Source: Symbiodinium natans (lineage: Eukaryota > Sar > Dinophyceae > Suessiales > Symbiodiniaceae). From it: DNA of 64,000 bases. The stretch covers positions 275,178-339,177 of the forward strand of contig CAJNDS010002624.1 of NCBI GenBank assembly GCA_905221605.1, in the 5' to 3' direction. Positions 10,534 through 20,822 of this stretch are shown here, in pieces (positions within the stretch are counted from its first letter, which is position 1; each line of letters opens with the position of its first letter). Both the position numbers and the translations under genes were made by a program. The notes below the pieces were generated by a model. That model was given only the letters and a program-made list of their open reading frames with translations, had not been told where the DNA came from and did not search any database.

Positions 10534-11412
10534 CTTGGAGGGCGGGTTTACGGTTTAGGGTTTCGGATTTCGGGTTCGGGGTTTGGGGACCCCCTGAAAA
10601 ATATTCCTGCACATGATCCTCTTAAACCCAAATAGGGGAAATACAAGATGCCCCAAGGGCCTAGTCTTTTTGGTGATTGTTGAAATACAAGAAACGATAC
10701 TTCTGTAACCCGACTAGAACTTCTAACTTTCGGATACCGGTCGAGGGTGTAGGCTTCTTAAGGGTTTAGGGTTTAGGGTTTAGGGTTCAGGGTTCAGGGT
10801 TTAGGGTTTAGGGTTCAGGGTTTAGGGTTTAGGGTTTAGGGTTTAGGGTTGGGTTCTTCAAGGTTCGAGGCTCAGCGGCAGGCTGCCGCAAGGCTTTTCG
10901 GCATCTTGGAGCTTCGTCGGTTCAGGCTGCAGGCTGGGTACGTTGGAGTTTAGGGTTTAGGGTTTAGGGTTTGGGGTTTAGGGTTTAGGGCTCAGCATCT
11001 CAAGTCCAAGCATTATGAAAGAGAGGTTCAGGGTTTAGGGTCTAGGGCCTGGGACCCACATCTCTGAGCACGGAGAACACGCCGAACGAGCAACACACCA
11101 CTCGCATCCATGAAGCCCCGCTTTGAAGTGACGGCTTTCGTAGATTTCACTTGACAGGGTCGCCTACAGCCTTCACAGAGAAGCTCAACCCCCAAACTCC
11201 AAACCCTTCCAAAACCCGAACGTCGAAGGGCGTCGGGCTTAGGATTTTATTAAGGGTTCGGGTTTCAGGTTTAGGGTTTAGGGTTCAGGCTTTGGGTTTG
11301 GGCCGCGGCGTTTCTGAGCGACCCACAAAAACTCATGGCTTAGGGGGATTTAGGGTTTGGGTGTGAATCTAAGGGCAGAGTTTTGGTGGGTCACTCACAA
11401 AGGCCACCGCCT

Positions 11413-11570
11413 AAACCCTAAACCCTAAGCCCTAGACCCTAGACCCTAGACCCCAAACCCTAAACCCTAAACCCTAAACCCTAAACCCTAAACCCTAAAC
11501 CCTAAACCCTAAACCCTAAACCCTAAACCCTAAACCCTAAACCCTAAACCCTAACCCCTAAACCCTAAAC
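11413..11570. repeat. CCCTAAA array
   Basis: About 20 plus-strand CCCTAAA units directly on the low side of the exon at 11581. Confidence 0.95.
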
Positions 11571-11580
11571 CCAAACCGGC

Positions 11581-11685
11581 CAGCGCCACCGGCCCCGTGG
11601 CTCGGATGATGCTCGCTGCTTCGATCGACTCCTTCAGGGTCTTCTCCGCCTTCTCCTTATCCTGGCGAGGATTTCGGGCCGTCAT
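11581..11685 (-). CDS. Exon encoding charged helix
   Basis: CCCAG acceptor directly followed by ATG; 35 codons reading MTARNPRQDKEKAEKTLKES and then IEAASIIRATGPVAL, with a GC donor. The composition suggests a coiled-coil or amphipathic helix. The ATG right after the acceptor could be a translation start (a trans-splice site is possible) or simply an internal Met. Confidence 0.65.
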
Positions 11686-11942
11686 CTGGGTTTAGGGTTT
11701 AGGGTTTAGGGTTTAGGGTTTAGGGTTTAGGGTTTAGGGTTTAGGGTTTAGGGTTTAGGGTCTAGGGCTTACCCTAAACCCTCAACCCTAAACCCGCTTT
11801 GTCTTACGGCGCTAGTTTTTATCCCCGGCCTTGCTGGTCTGTTCGCAGTGCACGGTGCAAGCGAGCACCCTGGGAATGGATGGGCTTATCGGCATTTGCC
11901 CGCGGAATTTCGGGTTTGGGGTTTGGGGTTTGGGGTTTGGGG

Positions 11943-12169
11943 GGTTTAGGGTTTAGGGTTTAGGGTTTAGGGTTTAGGGTTTAGGGTTTAGGGTTTAGGG
12001 TTTAGGGTTTAGGGTTTAGGGTTTAGGGTTTAGGGTTTAGGGTTTAGGGTTTAGGGTTTAGGGTTTAGGGTTTAGGGTTTAGGGTTTAGGGTTTAGGGTT
12101 TAGGGTTTAGGGTTTAGGGTTTAGGGTTTAGGGTTTAGGGTTTAGGGTTTAGGGTTTAGGGTTTAGGGT
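11943..12169. repeat. Longest perfect TTTAGGG array
   Basis: About 32 consecutive perfect plus-strand TTTAGGG units, the longest homogeneous run in the window. It lies inside an inferred intron between exons at 11685 and 12253, with a preceding TTTGGGG block at 11910. Confidence 0.98.
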
Positions 12170-12252
12170 CCAGAGTTCAAGATTTAGCCCCCTAAAGCCC
12201 TACACCAAGCCCCAAACTCGCACGAACCCTGCCCTTCCAACGCGCCACGTGT

Positions 12253-12318
12253 ACCCGCCACACCCGACAACCCTTTCTTCTCTAACACAAGAGGACGCCG
12301 TAGAGGCGCGATAGGCTG
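12253..12318 (-). CDS. Putative exon, basic
   Basis: CCCCAG acceptor; reads QPIAPLRRPLVLEKKGLSGV and ends near GCGG|GTACAC. Open and protein-like; no family recognised. Confidence 0.45.
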
Positions 12319-13322
12319 CTGGGGTTTAGGGCTTAGGGTTTAGGGTTTAGGGTTTAGGGTTTAGGGTTTAGGGTTTAGGGTTTAGGGTTTAGGGTTAGGG
12401 TTTGGGGTTTAGGGTTTAGGGTTTAGGGTTGGTTTAGGAAAACATAGGTTGTCAGTAGCAAGGCCTCCAGCAGGCCCCACTCTGCAGAACTCGAAACCCT
12501 AGATAAATGACAGATGCCAGCTGATACAATTGGATCTAGGTACTCTTTATGCAGGCCTCCCATACACAAGATAGGTTCATCCTAAGCCGTAAAACCCTGA
12601 ACCCTTGAAATCCTCAACCTCTTAAACCCTTCAACCCCCAAACCCGCAAACCCCAAAGCCCAAGCCCCTTCTCCTGAAACTGAAGACCGGCCCTTTCCCA
12701 GTAGATGACCCTAAACCAATCAAGGTATTTGTTTGGGTGGGCGGGCTCTTCAGCTAGACCCCAAATTAAAAGGACGTGGTGGGCCGAGCGCATTGCAGCG
12801 AACACCAAAGGTAGGTTCTTGAAAGGCTTGGGAGCCCCTAAACCCCCCAAACCCTAAACCCCCCAAACCCTAAACCCTAAACCCTAAACCCTAAACCCCC
12901 TCATCCCTCAACCCTACATGGCTGAGCGCCGCGCGCCAGAGCACAGCAGCGTATCATGGCCGCATCAGTTTCCGCTGTGGGTCGGCAGAGACCCTAAAAG
13001 GGCTTAGTGAGATGGTAGAGGGCTCAAGGGCTTAGGGTGCAGGTTTAGGCCTCGCCTGAAGGTCTCTGGGTTTCAGGTCTTTGAGGCTGGGTGGAGATCA
13101 GCGAAGGGCCCCAAGGGGCTAAAAGCCTACACCCTATGCCCTATACTCTCCAGACCTAAACCCTAAACCCTAAACCCTAAACCCTAAACCCTAAACCCTA
13201 AACCCTAAACCCTAAACCCCACACCGACCTGCCATCGAAAGCAAGGGGCTGAAGTTTGGGGTGGCTCAGCTCTGGCGCGCTGATTCTTAAACTGCTGCGC
13301 AGCTTGAGCCACACATACACAC

Positions 13323-13489
13323 TTCAGGGTTCAGGGTTCAGGGTTCAGGGTTCAGGGTTCAGGGTTCAGGGTTCAGGGTTCAGGGTCTAGGGCTAGGGTT
13401 TAGGGTCTAGGGTTAGGGTCTAGGGTTTAGGGTTTAGGGTTTAGGGTTTAGGGTTTAGGGTTTAGGGTTTAGGGTTTAGGGTTTTGGGT

Positions 13490-13556
<67 letters not shown>

Positions 13557-13581
13557 GGTTTAGGGTTTAGGGTTTAGGGTC
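13323..13581. repeat. Heptamer array with three homogenised variants
   Basis: A run of about eight TTCAGGG units changes to a TTTAGGG block and then to about eleven TTGAGGG units, then back to TTTAGGG. Each variant is uniform over its block, which indicates local expansion from single mutated units. Confidence 0.95.
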
Positions 13582-13584
13582 TAG

Positions 13585-13990
13585 GATGCAATGGGACAGT
13601 CCCGAAGCCTCAACCCTGAAGGGTTCAAAGTTCAGGGTTTGGGGTTTTTGGGCTTGGGGTTTAGGATTTGAGGTCTACGCGGATTAGGCCTCGGGGTTTA
13701 GGTCTTTGGGCTTTAGCAACACACCTTGCTGAAGCCGATGCAGCACATCCGACGCAGTTTCTCAGGCACTTCAAGCCGCAGAGCCCGTCGCGCAAAGGCG
13801 AACTCTTGGCAGACTCGGCACCGAGTCGCCGTGCACGGCGGTCGAGCAAACGCTCTTTGACCGTTCAACAGCTGTGGCACACAGCCAAGGATGGGATGGA
13901 TGGGTACAGGGGCCACGTGTTCTTAGGTAGCCCGGCAATATCCGTAACAAGGCGAAAAAATGAACCTCAACCCACTTCCTAAGCCCTGAC
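13585..13990. other. Complex island with overlapping open frames
   Basis: About 300 bases from 13680 to 13980 carry no telomere-like repeat and are open in several frames on both strands. No frame shows family motifs, and splice context is unclear. I cannot say whether it is exon, intron loop or old insertion. Confidence 0.3.
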
Positions 13991-13994
13991 CCCC

Positions 13995-14051
13995 CTTGTG
14001 GCGTGCGTCGGGCGCGCACTGCATTTTCGGCTGCGACCCGAGCAGTTGCAT
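13995..14051 (-). CDS. Putative Ala-rich exon
   Basis: GGCAG acceptor; with one base from the previous exon it reads HATARVAAENAVRARRTP. The low end is not fixed. It continues the charged helix of the exon at 14182-14245. Confidence 0.5.
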
Positions 14052-14181
14052 CTGCCGCCCGGGCCGGCAAGACCCTAAACCCTAAACCCCTAGGTTTAGG
14101 GTTTAGTGGTTCAGGTAACGCTAAACCCTAACACCCTACACCTCTAATTCCGAGGCCGCCCTGGGACGGGCCGATGATGGC

Positions 14182-14245
14182 GCTCGGCCAGCAGCTGCTG
14201 CAGGTCCCGGGACAGCTTGGCGGTCTCCTCTGGCGCGCGCTTGAA
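14182..14245 (-). CDS. Exon encoding coiled-coil-like segment
   Basis: CATGAG acceptor; reads FKRAPEETAKLSRDLQQLLA then E, with a GC donor leaving one base. The heptad-like leucines and charge pattern suggest a coiled coil. Confidence 0.65.
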
Positions 14246-14970
14246 CTCATGAAGCCCCATACTGCTGGGGTGAACTCAGGGCTTCAAGGGCGGCTTTTGT
14301 ATTTTAAAGCCCTGACCCTAAACCCTGATGGGCTTCTAGGCTGGACTTAGGGGCTACCGAGTTTACCCCAAGAACATAGAACCCAACCACACTTAAAGAC
14401 TACTATCCTCGTCCTAGGTTGAGGGTTTAGGGTTGAGGGTTTAGGGTTTAGGGTTTTGGGTTTTGGGTTTTGGGTTGAGGGCTTCGGAGTTTGGGGTTTA
14501 GGATAGGCCCCTTACTTGAGGTTCCATCCTACCTGATTAGGGTTTAGTTTAGGGTTTAGAGTTTAGAGTTTAGAGTTTAGGGTTTAGGGTTTAGGGTTTA
14601 GGGTTTAGGGTTTAGGGTTTAGGGTTTAGGGTTTAGGGTTTAGGGTTTAGGGTATAGGGTTTAAGGGTTTAGGGTTTAGGGCCTCCTGAAGCCCATCAAG
14701 CCTACACCCTAAACCCTCAAAGCACTGCAAACCCTGGAAACCCTAAACCTTAAAACCCTCAACCCTGAATTTAAAACCCCTATGAAAACTTAAAGCCCTA
14801 AAACCCTAAACACTTAAATCCCTAAAACCCCTAACAACCCTGGATGCCCTAAAGCCCAAACAAAGCCTCTACCCTGAAAGCTTAAAACCCTAAAAGCCCC
14901 CATTGGAAACATTGTCCTCTAAAACAAAAGACAAAAAAAAAAACGAACGCCCCCAAATCTAACCTAAACC

Positions 14971-15071
14971 TTGGCCATGCTCCCCCTTATACTAGCAGCC
15001 CTTAGTAGGGAACAGAGTACCCTCTACTACAACCCCTATGAAGGACTGTTAGTATATGGGGAACATCCCAA
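14971..15071. mobile_element. Inverted-repeat element (MITE-like), copy 1
   Basis: A 101-bp foldback. The left arm has CCCCCTTATACTAGCAG and the right arm its complement, CTGTTAGTATATGGGGAACATCCC. It is flanked on both sides by CCTAAACC, an 8-bp target duplication that falls within the telomere-like repeat. There is no coding capacity. It sits in the intron between exons at 14245 and 15164. Confidence 0.85.
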
Positions 15072-15163
15072 CCTAAACCCTTGAAGCCCTACAACCCTAA
15101 ACCCGAAACCCTAAACCCTAAACCCTAAACCTTAACCCCTAAACCCTAAACCCTAAACCCTGC

Positions 15164-15228
15164 TTTCCGCTCCTCCTGCTCGATCTCGAAGGCTCTCAGG
15201 TCCTCGTCCAGGGCGCAAAGCGCCGAAC
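15164..15228 (-). CDS. Exon encoding acidic helix
   Basis: CTGGAG acceptor; two bases and then SALCALDEDLRAFEIEQEER K, with a GC donor after AAA. Clear protein-like composition; probably helical. Confidence 0.65.
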
Positions 15229-15864
15229 CTCCAGTTTAGGGTTTGGGGCTTTTAGGGTTTAGCGCTTTAGGGTTTAGGGCTTAGGGCTTGGGGTTTAGGG
15301 TTTAGGGTTCGTTAGGGCTTTAGGCTTTAAGGTTCAGGGCTTTAGGGTTTCAGGGTCTAAGTTTCTTAGTCCTTGGGGTTTCGGCCTTCTTTTTCAGGTG
15401 GCGCCCTGCTTGCGAGGAAAGCTCTGGGGGAACACCCCTATAAACCCAAAAGCTCTGAAGCCCTTTGAGTTCCAAAGCTCTCAAGCCCTATAAGCCCTAA
15501 AGCCTTACAAATACTGCAAAGCCCGAAACACCCCGACCCTCCAACCAAAGCTCCAAACCCTAAAAGCCTAAAGCCCGAAATTTAGAAACACTATATACCA
15601 TAAAGCAACCCTAGACCCTAAACCCTAAAACCCTAAACCCTCAAACCCCAAACACCCGAAACCCTACCCGGTGAACTCGCTAAGTCTGTTTAAGCCCTCT
15701 ATATCCTCTACCCTGCGCCCTAAAGCTCTCTGTTTTAGGGGTTAGGGGTTAGGGTTTAGGGCTTAGGGTTTAGGGTTTAGGGTTTAGGGCCCCAAACCTT
15801 CAACCCTAAACCCCGAACCCGTAAATCCTTTGCCTGAAGCCCTAGAAGCCCTCTTGGGGTTCGG

Positions 15865-15894
15865 GCTTCCCTCGCTGATGAAGCGTGCCAGGCC
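15865..15894 (-). CDS. Putative short exon
   Basis: CCGCAG acceptor; reads GLARFISEGS. The same frame stays open upstream through SLGDPQ, so the acceptor may be farther out. It lies between CCCTAA-type and TTTAGGG-type blocks. Confidence 0.4.
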
Positions 15895-16287
15895 CTGCGG
15901 GTCGCCGAGGGAGGGGGGGGGGGGCTCGATGTTGTAAGGCTCAGGGTTTAGGGTTTAGGGTTTAGGGTTTAGGGTTTAGGGTTTAGGGTTTAGGGTTTAT
16001 GGTTTAGGGTTTAGGGTTTAGGGTTTCGGGCTCAGGGTTCAGGGTGCCGGTATGCAGAGAGGACCTCGTCCTGAAGGGTTGCGGAACTTCTGCCGGCGAC
16101 GTGCACCCCGCGGCAATTTGCCCCATGTGCTCACGCACCATCCTCTCTCCGCTTTGATGTTGTGGAACTTGATTCTTCCCTAAACCCTAAACCCTAAACA
16201 CTAAACCCTAAACCCTAAACCCTAAACCCTAAACCCTAAACCCTAAACCCTAAACCCCACACCCCAAACCCTAAACCCTAGACCCTT

Positions 16288-16347
16288 CTCAACAGACGGG
16301 GACATTTTCGTTGTCCAGGAGAAGATTCTCGCCTTCAAGGCTGCGAA
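16288..16347 (-). CDS. Possible exon, ambiguous strand
   Basis: The island is open on both strands. On the minus strand a CCACAG acceptor gives FAALKARIFSWTTKMSPSVE. Flanking repeat orientation favours minus, but the plus strand is open too and reads FSTDGDIFVVQEKILAFKAA. Confidence 0.3.
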
Positions 16348-17288
16348 CTGTGGCGATGGTATGATCGTATCGGTGACAGTTACATTTGAGGCTAAGGGGT
16401 TTGGGGTTTAGGGCTTAGGGCTTAGGGCTTTGAGCTGAGGGCTTAGGGCTTAGGGCTTAGGGCGTAGGGCTTAGGGTGTTTGGGAATTTCATGCTTGCAG
16501 CCGAAGTATCGCCATATGGGGGGGGGGAGGGGAGGGGGGCTAAACTTGCCTAACGTCATAAGTACCCCAGCGACCTCCCAGTAGAAGAGGTGCTTAGAGT
16601 TCAGTGCCTCGCAATTTGCCTCAGTAGCTGCCCGAAGATACAACTGGAACTGATCTAGGGTTCCTCATAAGGTGCATTGCAATGCCCTAAACCCTAAACT
16701 CTAAACCCTGAACCCTAAAGCCTAAACCCTAAGCCCTAAACCCTAAACCCTAAACTCGAAACCCTCTCCTTTATGCGGAAAACTTTTGATGTCAGCACCA
16801 TGCCGAAGGCCCTACCCCTGAACCCTAAAAACCCTAAGCCCCGCAAGTTTGAGACTGCACCAAGCTCGCCTGCAGTCTGAATCCCCCTCCAATCCGTGAT
16901 GGAAGCGCATTCCGAGATGTGAAGAAGTTGACCAAGACAGTAGCAGACCAACCTACAACAAGATCAACATAAGGATCCCTCCCTTTACCCTGTAAGAATG
17001 AATTAAAACAACCTTAGACCCTAAACCTAAACCCTAAACCCCTAAGCCTAAAACCTAAACCCTACCGGCCCTACAAAACCTCAAGCCTGAGATGCCGAGT
17101 CATTTGAAGCCAGGCAACTTGCACCCCGCTGTCCGCGAACGTGAAATGAGACCCAGCACCTCTAAAACCCTGAAGCCCCCTCGGTTTAGGGTTTAAGGTT
17201 TAGGGTTTCGGGTTTAGGGTTTAGGGTAAGCCTCTAAACCCTGGGCGCCTGAAATCCCAAACCCCGATTCCCCCCAAATCACCAACGC

Positions 17289-17360
17289 CTCACGAAGCTG
17301 CTGCAACTCCCGCTCCGTGTCGGGAAAGGCAGCCGTAGTGGTACGAAGAGCGCAGGAGGA
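17289..17360 (-). CDS. Exon encoding coiled-coil-like segment
   Basis: CTCAG acceptor; 24 codons including TTTAAFPDTERELQQLRE, then a GC donor. The flanks have exon orientation. The ERELQQLRE stretch suggests a coiled coil like the exons at 14.2 and 15.2 kb. Confidence 0.6.
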
Positions 17361-18692
17361 CTGAGGAAAGGTACTGAGGGTTTACGATTTCGGGACGCGG
17401 ATGTAGTGAAGCCCTAAACCCTAAAACCCCCCTGAAACCCAAAAAACCCTAGAAGCCTAAAGCCCTACATCCCTTAAACCCCTGAAACCCTAAAACCCCT
17501 GAAACCCCAAAAACCCCTGAAATCCTAGAAACCCTAAACCTTAAACCCCTTAAAGCCCTTAAACCCCTTAAACCCTAAAACCCCTAAAACCCCTAAAAAT
17601 CCCTAAAACCCGTAAAATCCCTCAAACCCCTAAAACCCCTAAAGCCCCTAAAGCCCCTAAAAAGCGGCATGCAGGAGTCATGGCTGAAGTGCAGTGGGTC
17701 TCGACCGATATCCAGAGCTATGTGCCCCCATGCTGTTCTTGGCCGTGCTTGTGGTGGATTCAGGGGTTTAGGGTTTAGGGTTTAGGGCTTAGGGTTTAGG
17801 GCTTAGGGTGTAGGGTTTAGGGTTTAGGGTCTAGGGTCTAGGGTTTAGGGTTTAGGGTGGTTATGACCGATATCCATCAGCAAGGGGCGTTGTGCGCGAA
17901 GTGTTCAGCTCCGGCTTCATTGCATGGGGCCGGTGGCAACAAGCTGTTTGCCACGTCCAAACTTAATGACCGATGCTCGTGGGACAGACAACTCCGAGGT
18001 CAACATACGAACGATGATTGGTTGCTTAGTTATACGGGGGTGTAAATATGTTACACACAATATGGTATATAACTAACCCACCAATATGATATGATAGTTG
18101 ATCCATGAAGCAGTGGTTCTTGGCGCAAATCAAGCTGAGCAGAAGCTACACGATGCTTCTGGTGAAGAGCTGAATCTTGCATGAAACGGACTGTCGGGCA
18201 TGGAAGCTGTTGGGAGAACAACCTGTGCAGCGAACAGCCATTTCAGAATTATTCGGAACGTGTTTGGCTCAAGAATCGGAAAAGGAGTGACTTGATCGGC
18301 ATACCCAAGAGATCCAGGAACTCCACGGTTAAGGGTGTGCTTTTTTTACATGGTAGGGTTTAGGGTTTAGGTTTAGGGTTTAGGGTTTAGGTTTTAGGGT
18401 TTAGGGTTTAGGGTTTAGGTTTAGGGTTTAGGGTTTAGGGTTTAGGGTTTAGGGCTGGAACCCTAAACCCCCAAAACCCCTGAAACCCTGACCCAGACCT
18501 CGGCGGTGGCGGCTGCCCGCAATGCAGCTCCCGGACCTCTGACTCAGGGCTGGCACTTCAAGGTTTGAGGGTTGTTGAGGGTTTCGGAGGGTTTTGGAGG
18601 GTTTCGGAGGGTTTTGGTGAGGGTTTGAGGACTTGAGGGCTTGAGCGCTGGAGGGTCTGCCGGTTTGAGGGCTTGAGGCTCAGAGTTCTGTC

Positions 18693-18754
18693 CTGTTTAT
18701 GCAAAAGAAGCAGGCCGAGCCGTTGGACACGAACGTCTTCATCACCGACCCCAC
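18693..18754 (-). CDS. Putative exon with FFC motif
   Basis: AAAAG acceptor; reads VGSVMKTFVSNGSACFFCIN and ends CAG|GA, a GA-type donor. The repeat flanks are in the less common orientation, so it might instead be an intron loop. Confidence 0.4.
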
Positions 18755-18784
18755 CTTTTCCTCATCCTCTCCTCTTGTCCTCAT

Positions 18785-18894
18785 AAACCCTAAACCCTAA
18801 ACCCTAAACCCTAGACCCTAAGCCCTAAACCCTAAACCCTAAACCCTAAACCCTAAACCCTAAACCCTAAACCCTAAACCCTAAACCCTAAACC
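18785..18894. repeat. CCCTAAA array
   Basis: About 15 plus-strand units with a few AGACCCTAAG variants near the start. Confidence 0.95.
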
Positions 18895-19536
18895 CCAGTG
18901 TTGCTGTGCTGTGGCCTTGGACCGTTTCCGCCCCGCGGGGTCCCCGGACAGGCGTCTCACTCCGGAAAAGCCCCCTCTCTTTTGCAACACTGAAATTTGA
19001 GGTTTAGGGTTAGGGCTTAGGGTTTAGGGCTTATAGGGCTTATAGGGCTTAGGGTTTAGGGTTTGGGGTTCAGGGTTCGGGTTTAGGGTTTAAGGCCGGG
19101 GTTGAAAGGGTTGAAATCGTTGACAGGCTTCGAGGTTCCGGCTGGATTTACTAAAGTATTCTCGTATGCCCATTCACTTGGGCCTCCCTGGGCCCCTCCC
19201 GCGAAGTGGAGCTTTCTGATACCACGCGGATGAGTAGACGCTTTGGGGGGGATCTCTGCTACTAGCAGAGTAGACTCCGCACAGTTTCCGTGTGCCCAAA
19301 TGAACCTATTTTGGGAAACAACTGTCAGAGGCCTCTAGAAAGTCATAATTCGAGGGCGTGGCCAGCGTTCAGGCTTTTGCGCTCGGGGTTTAGGGTCAAG
19401 TGTGCAGCCGAATCATTGGAACCTGCAAGCTTCCCGACCCGACCCTACTCTACTCTCCCCCTAACCCTAAACCCTAGACCCTAAACCCTAAACCCTAAAC
19501 CCCAAACCCTAAACCGCCCCCTCCAACCGAGCGAGC

Positions 19537-19596
19537 CTCCTTCAGCTACGCTGCCGCAAGCTTTGGGCAGCGGCGGTAGGGACGCTGCTGGGTAGC
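19537..19596 (-). CDS. Putative exon, Gly/Pro-rich
   Basis: TGGAG acceptor; reads YPAASLPPLPKACGSVAEG and ends GGAG|GCTCGC. The flanks have exon orientation. No family recognised. Confidence 0.45.
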
Positions 19597-19651
19597 CTCC
19601 AGCGTGCTCATGCATCCCGAGGCTCGATTCTAGGGTTCTTAAGGGAGGGGG

Positions 19652-19807
19652 GTTTAGGGTTTAGGGTTTAGGGGTTTTAGGGGTTTTAGGGTTTTTAGGG
19701 TTTTTAGGGTTTTTAGGGTTTTTAGGGTTTTTAGGGTTTTTAGGGTTTTTAGGGTTCTTAGGGTTTTTAGGGTTTTTAGGGTTTTTAGGGTTTTTAGGGT
19801 TTAGGGT
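19652..19807. repeat. TTTTTAGGG nonamer array
   Basis: After four short TTTAGGG or TTTTAGGG units the array becomes about thirteen units of TTTTTAGGG (one has TTCTTAGGG). This is an expanded length variant of the heptamer. Confidence 0.95.
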
Positions 19808-20420
19808 GAGGGAGGGCGGGATCAAAGGGGGTATGTAACCCAAGGCTCCCTAATACTCCCCACTGCTCCCTACGGCTCCCTAAGCTTCCCTAAGGCTCCC
19901 TAAGCTTAACCCTAAACCCTGAGGAAGACTTGCAAACCCCAAGGAAGCCCTAAAACAATCCCTAGAAAGCCAAAGAACACGAAAGGTCCAGCCCTAAACC
20001 CTAAACCTTAAACCCAAAACCCTGAAGAAACCTGAAGGCCAAGAGAACCCCTAACTTTCAGCAAGACCTAAGACCCCAAGTAATGTCCATGAAAGCCTAC
20101 AAACCCCCCCCCCCCCACCCCCCCCATAAACAGCCCCCACTCCCACACCTTCAGTCCTGAACCTGAATATGAGGCCCCAGAAGCCCCAGACCCCCAAGCA
20201 AGCCCTATAAGCCACCAAACCCGAAACCCTAAAGCCTGAACCCTGAACCCTGAACCCTAAACCCTAAACCCTAAACCGTAAACCCTAAACCCTAAACCCT
20301 AAACCCGAAACCCTAAACCCTAAACCCTAAACCCTAGCCCGGAAGACCTGCCGGCTGGTGTGGGCAAGTGCCGCCCGCCGGGGCAGGGCGCACCGGCGTC
20401 TGCCAGCCGAGATCCTAAGT

Positions 20421-20580
20421 TTAGGGTTTGGGGTTTAGGGTTTGGGGTTTAGGGTTTAGGGTCCAGGGTTTAGGGTTTAGGGTTTAGGGTTTAGGGTTTA
20501 GGGTTTAGGGTTTAGGGTTTAGGGTTTAGGGTTTAGGGTTTAGGGTTTAGGGTTTAGGGTTTAGGGTTTAGGGTTTAGGG
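20421..20580. repeat. TTTAGGG array
   Basis: About 22 plus-strand units, facing a CCCTAAA array at 20235-20335 across a short GC-rich island (20340-20415) that is probably an exon of unclear frame. Confidence 0.95.
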
Positions 20581-20779
20581 CGAGAAGGTGCTCTCTGCAT
20601 GGGGGTGGCTTCAAGGGTTTGGGGGTTTGGCCTGCGGGCTAGGGCTCAAGATTTCTCATTTTGGGGCTCAGGCTTGAGGATTTCGGCTCGCGCCAACAAG
20701 TAAGCAACACGCAGGGCAGGGACCACGGGGCATTTGGCCGAGGTAACTTGGTTTTGGGGGGGCTTTCGAGAAGAGGGTA

Positions 20780-20789
20780 CTTTTTTTTT

Positions 20790-20820
<31 letters not shown>

Positions 20821-20822
20821 GC
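20780..20822. repeat. T run followed by G run
   Basis: About 18 T followed by about 20 G on the plus strand. The length is likely to be unreliable. Confidence 0.9.

Noticed and set aside
17857-18045. Plus-strand reading frame with CAKC motif
   Set aside because: It has a Cys pair but no exon-type flanks, and all supported genes are on the minus strand.
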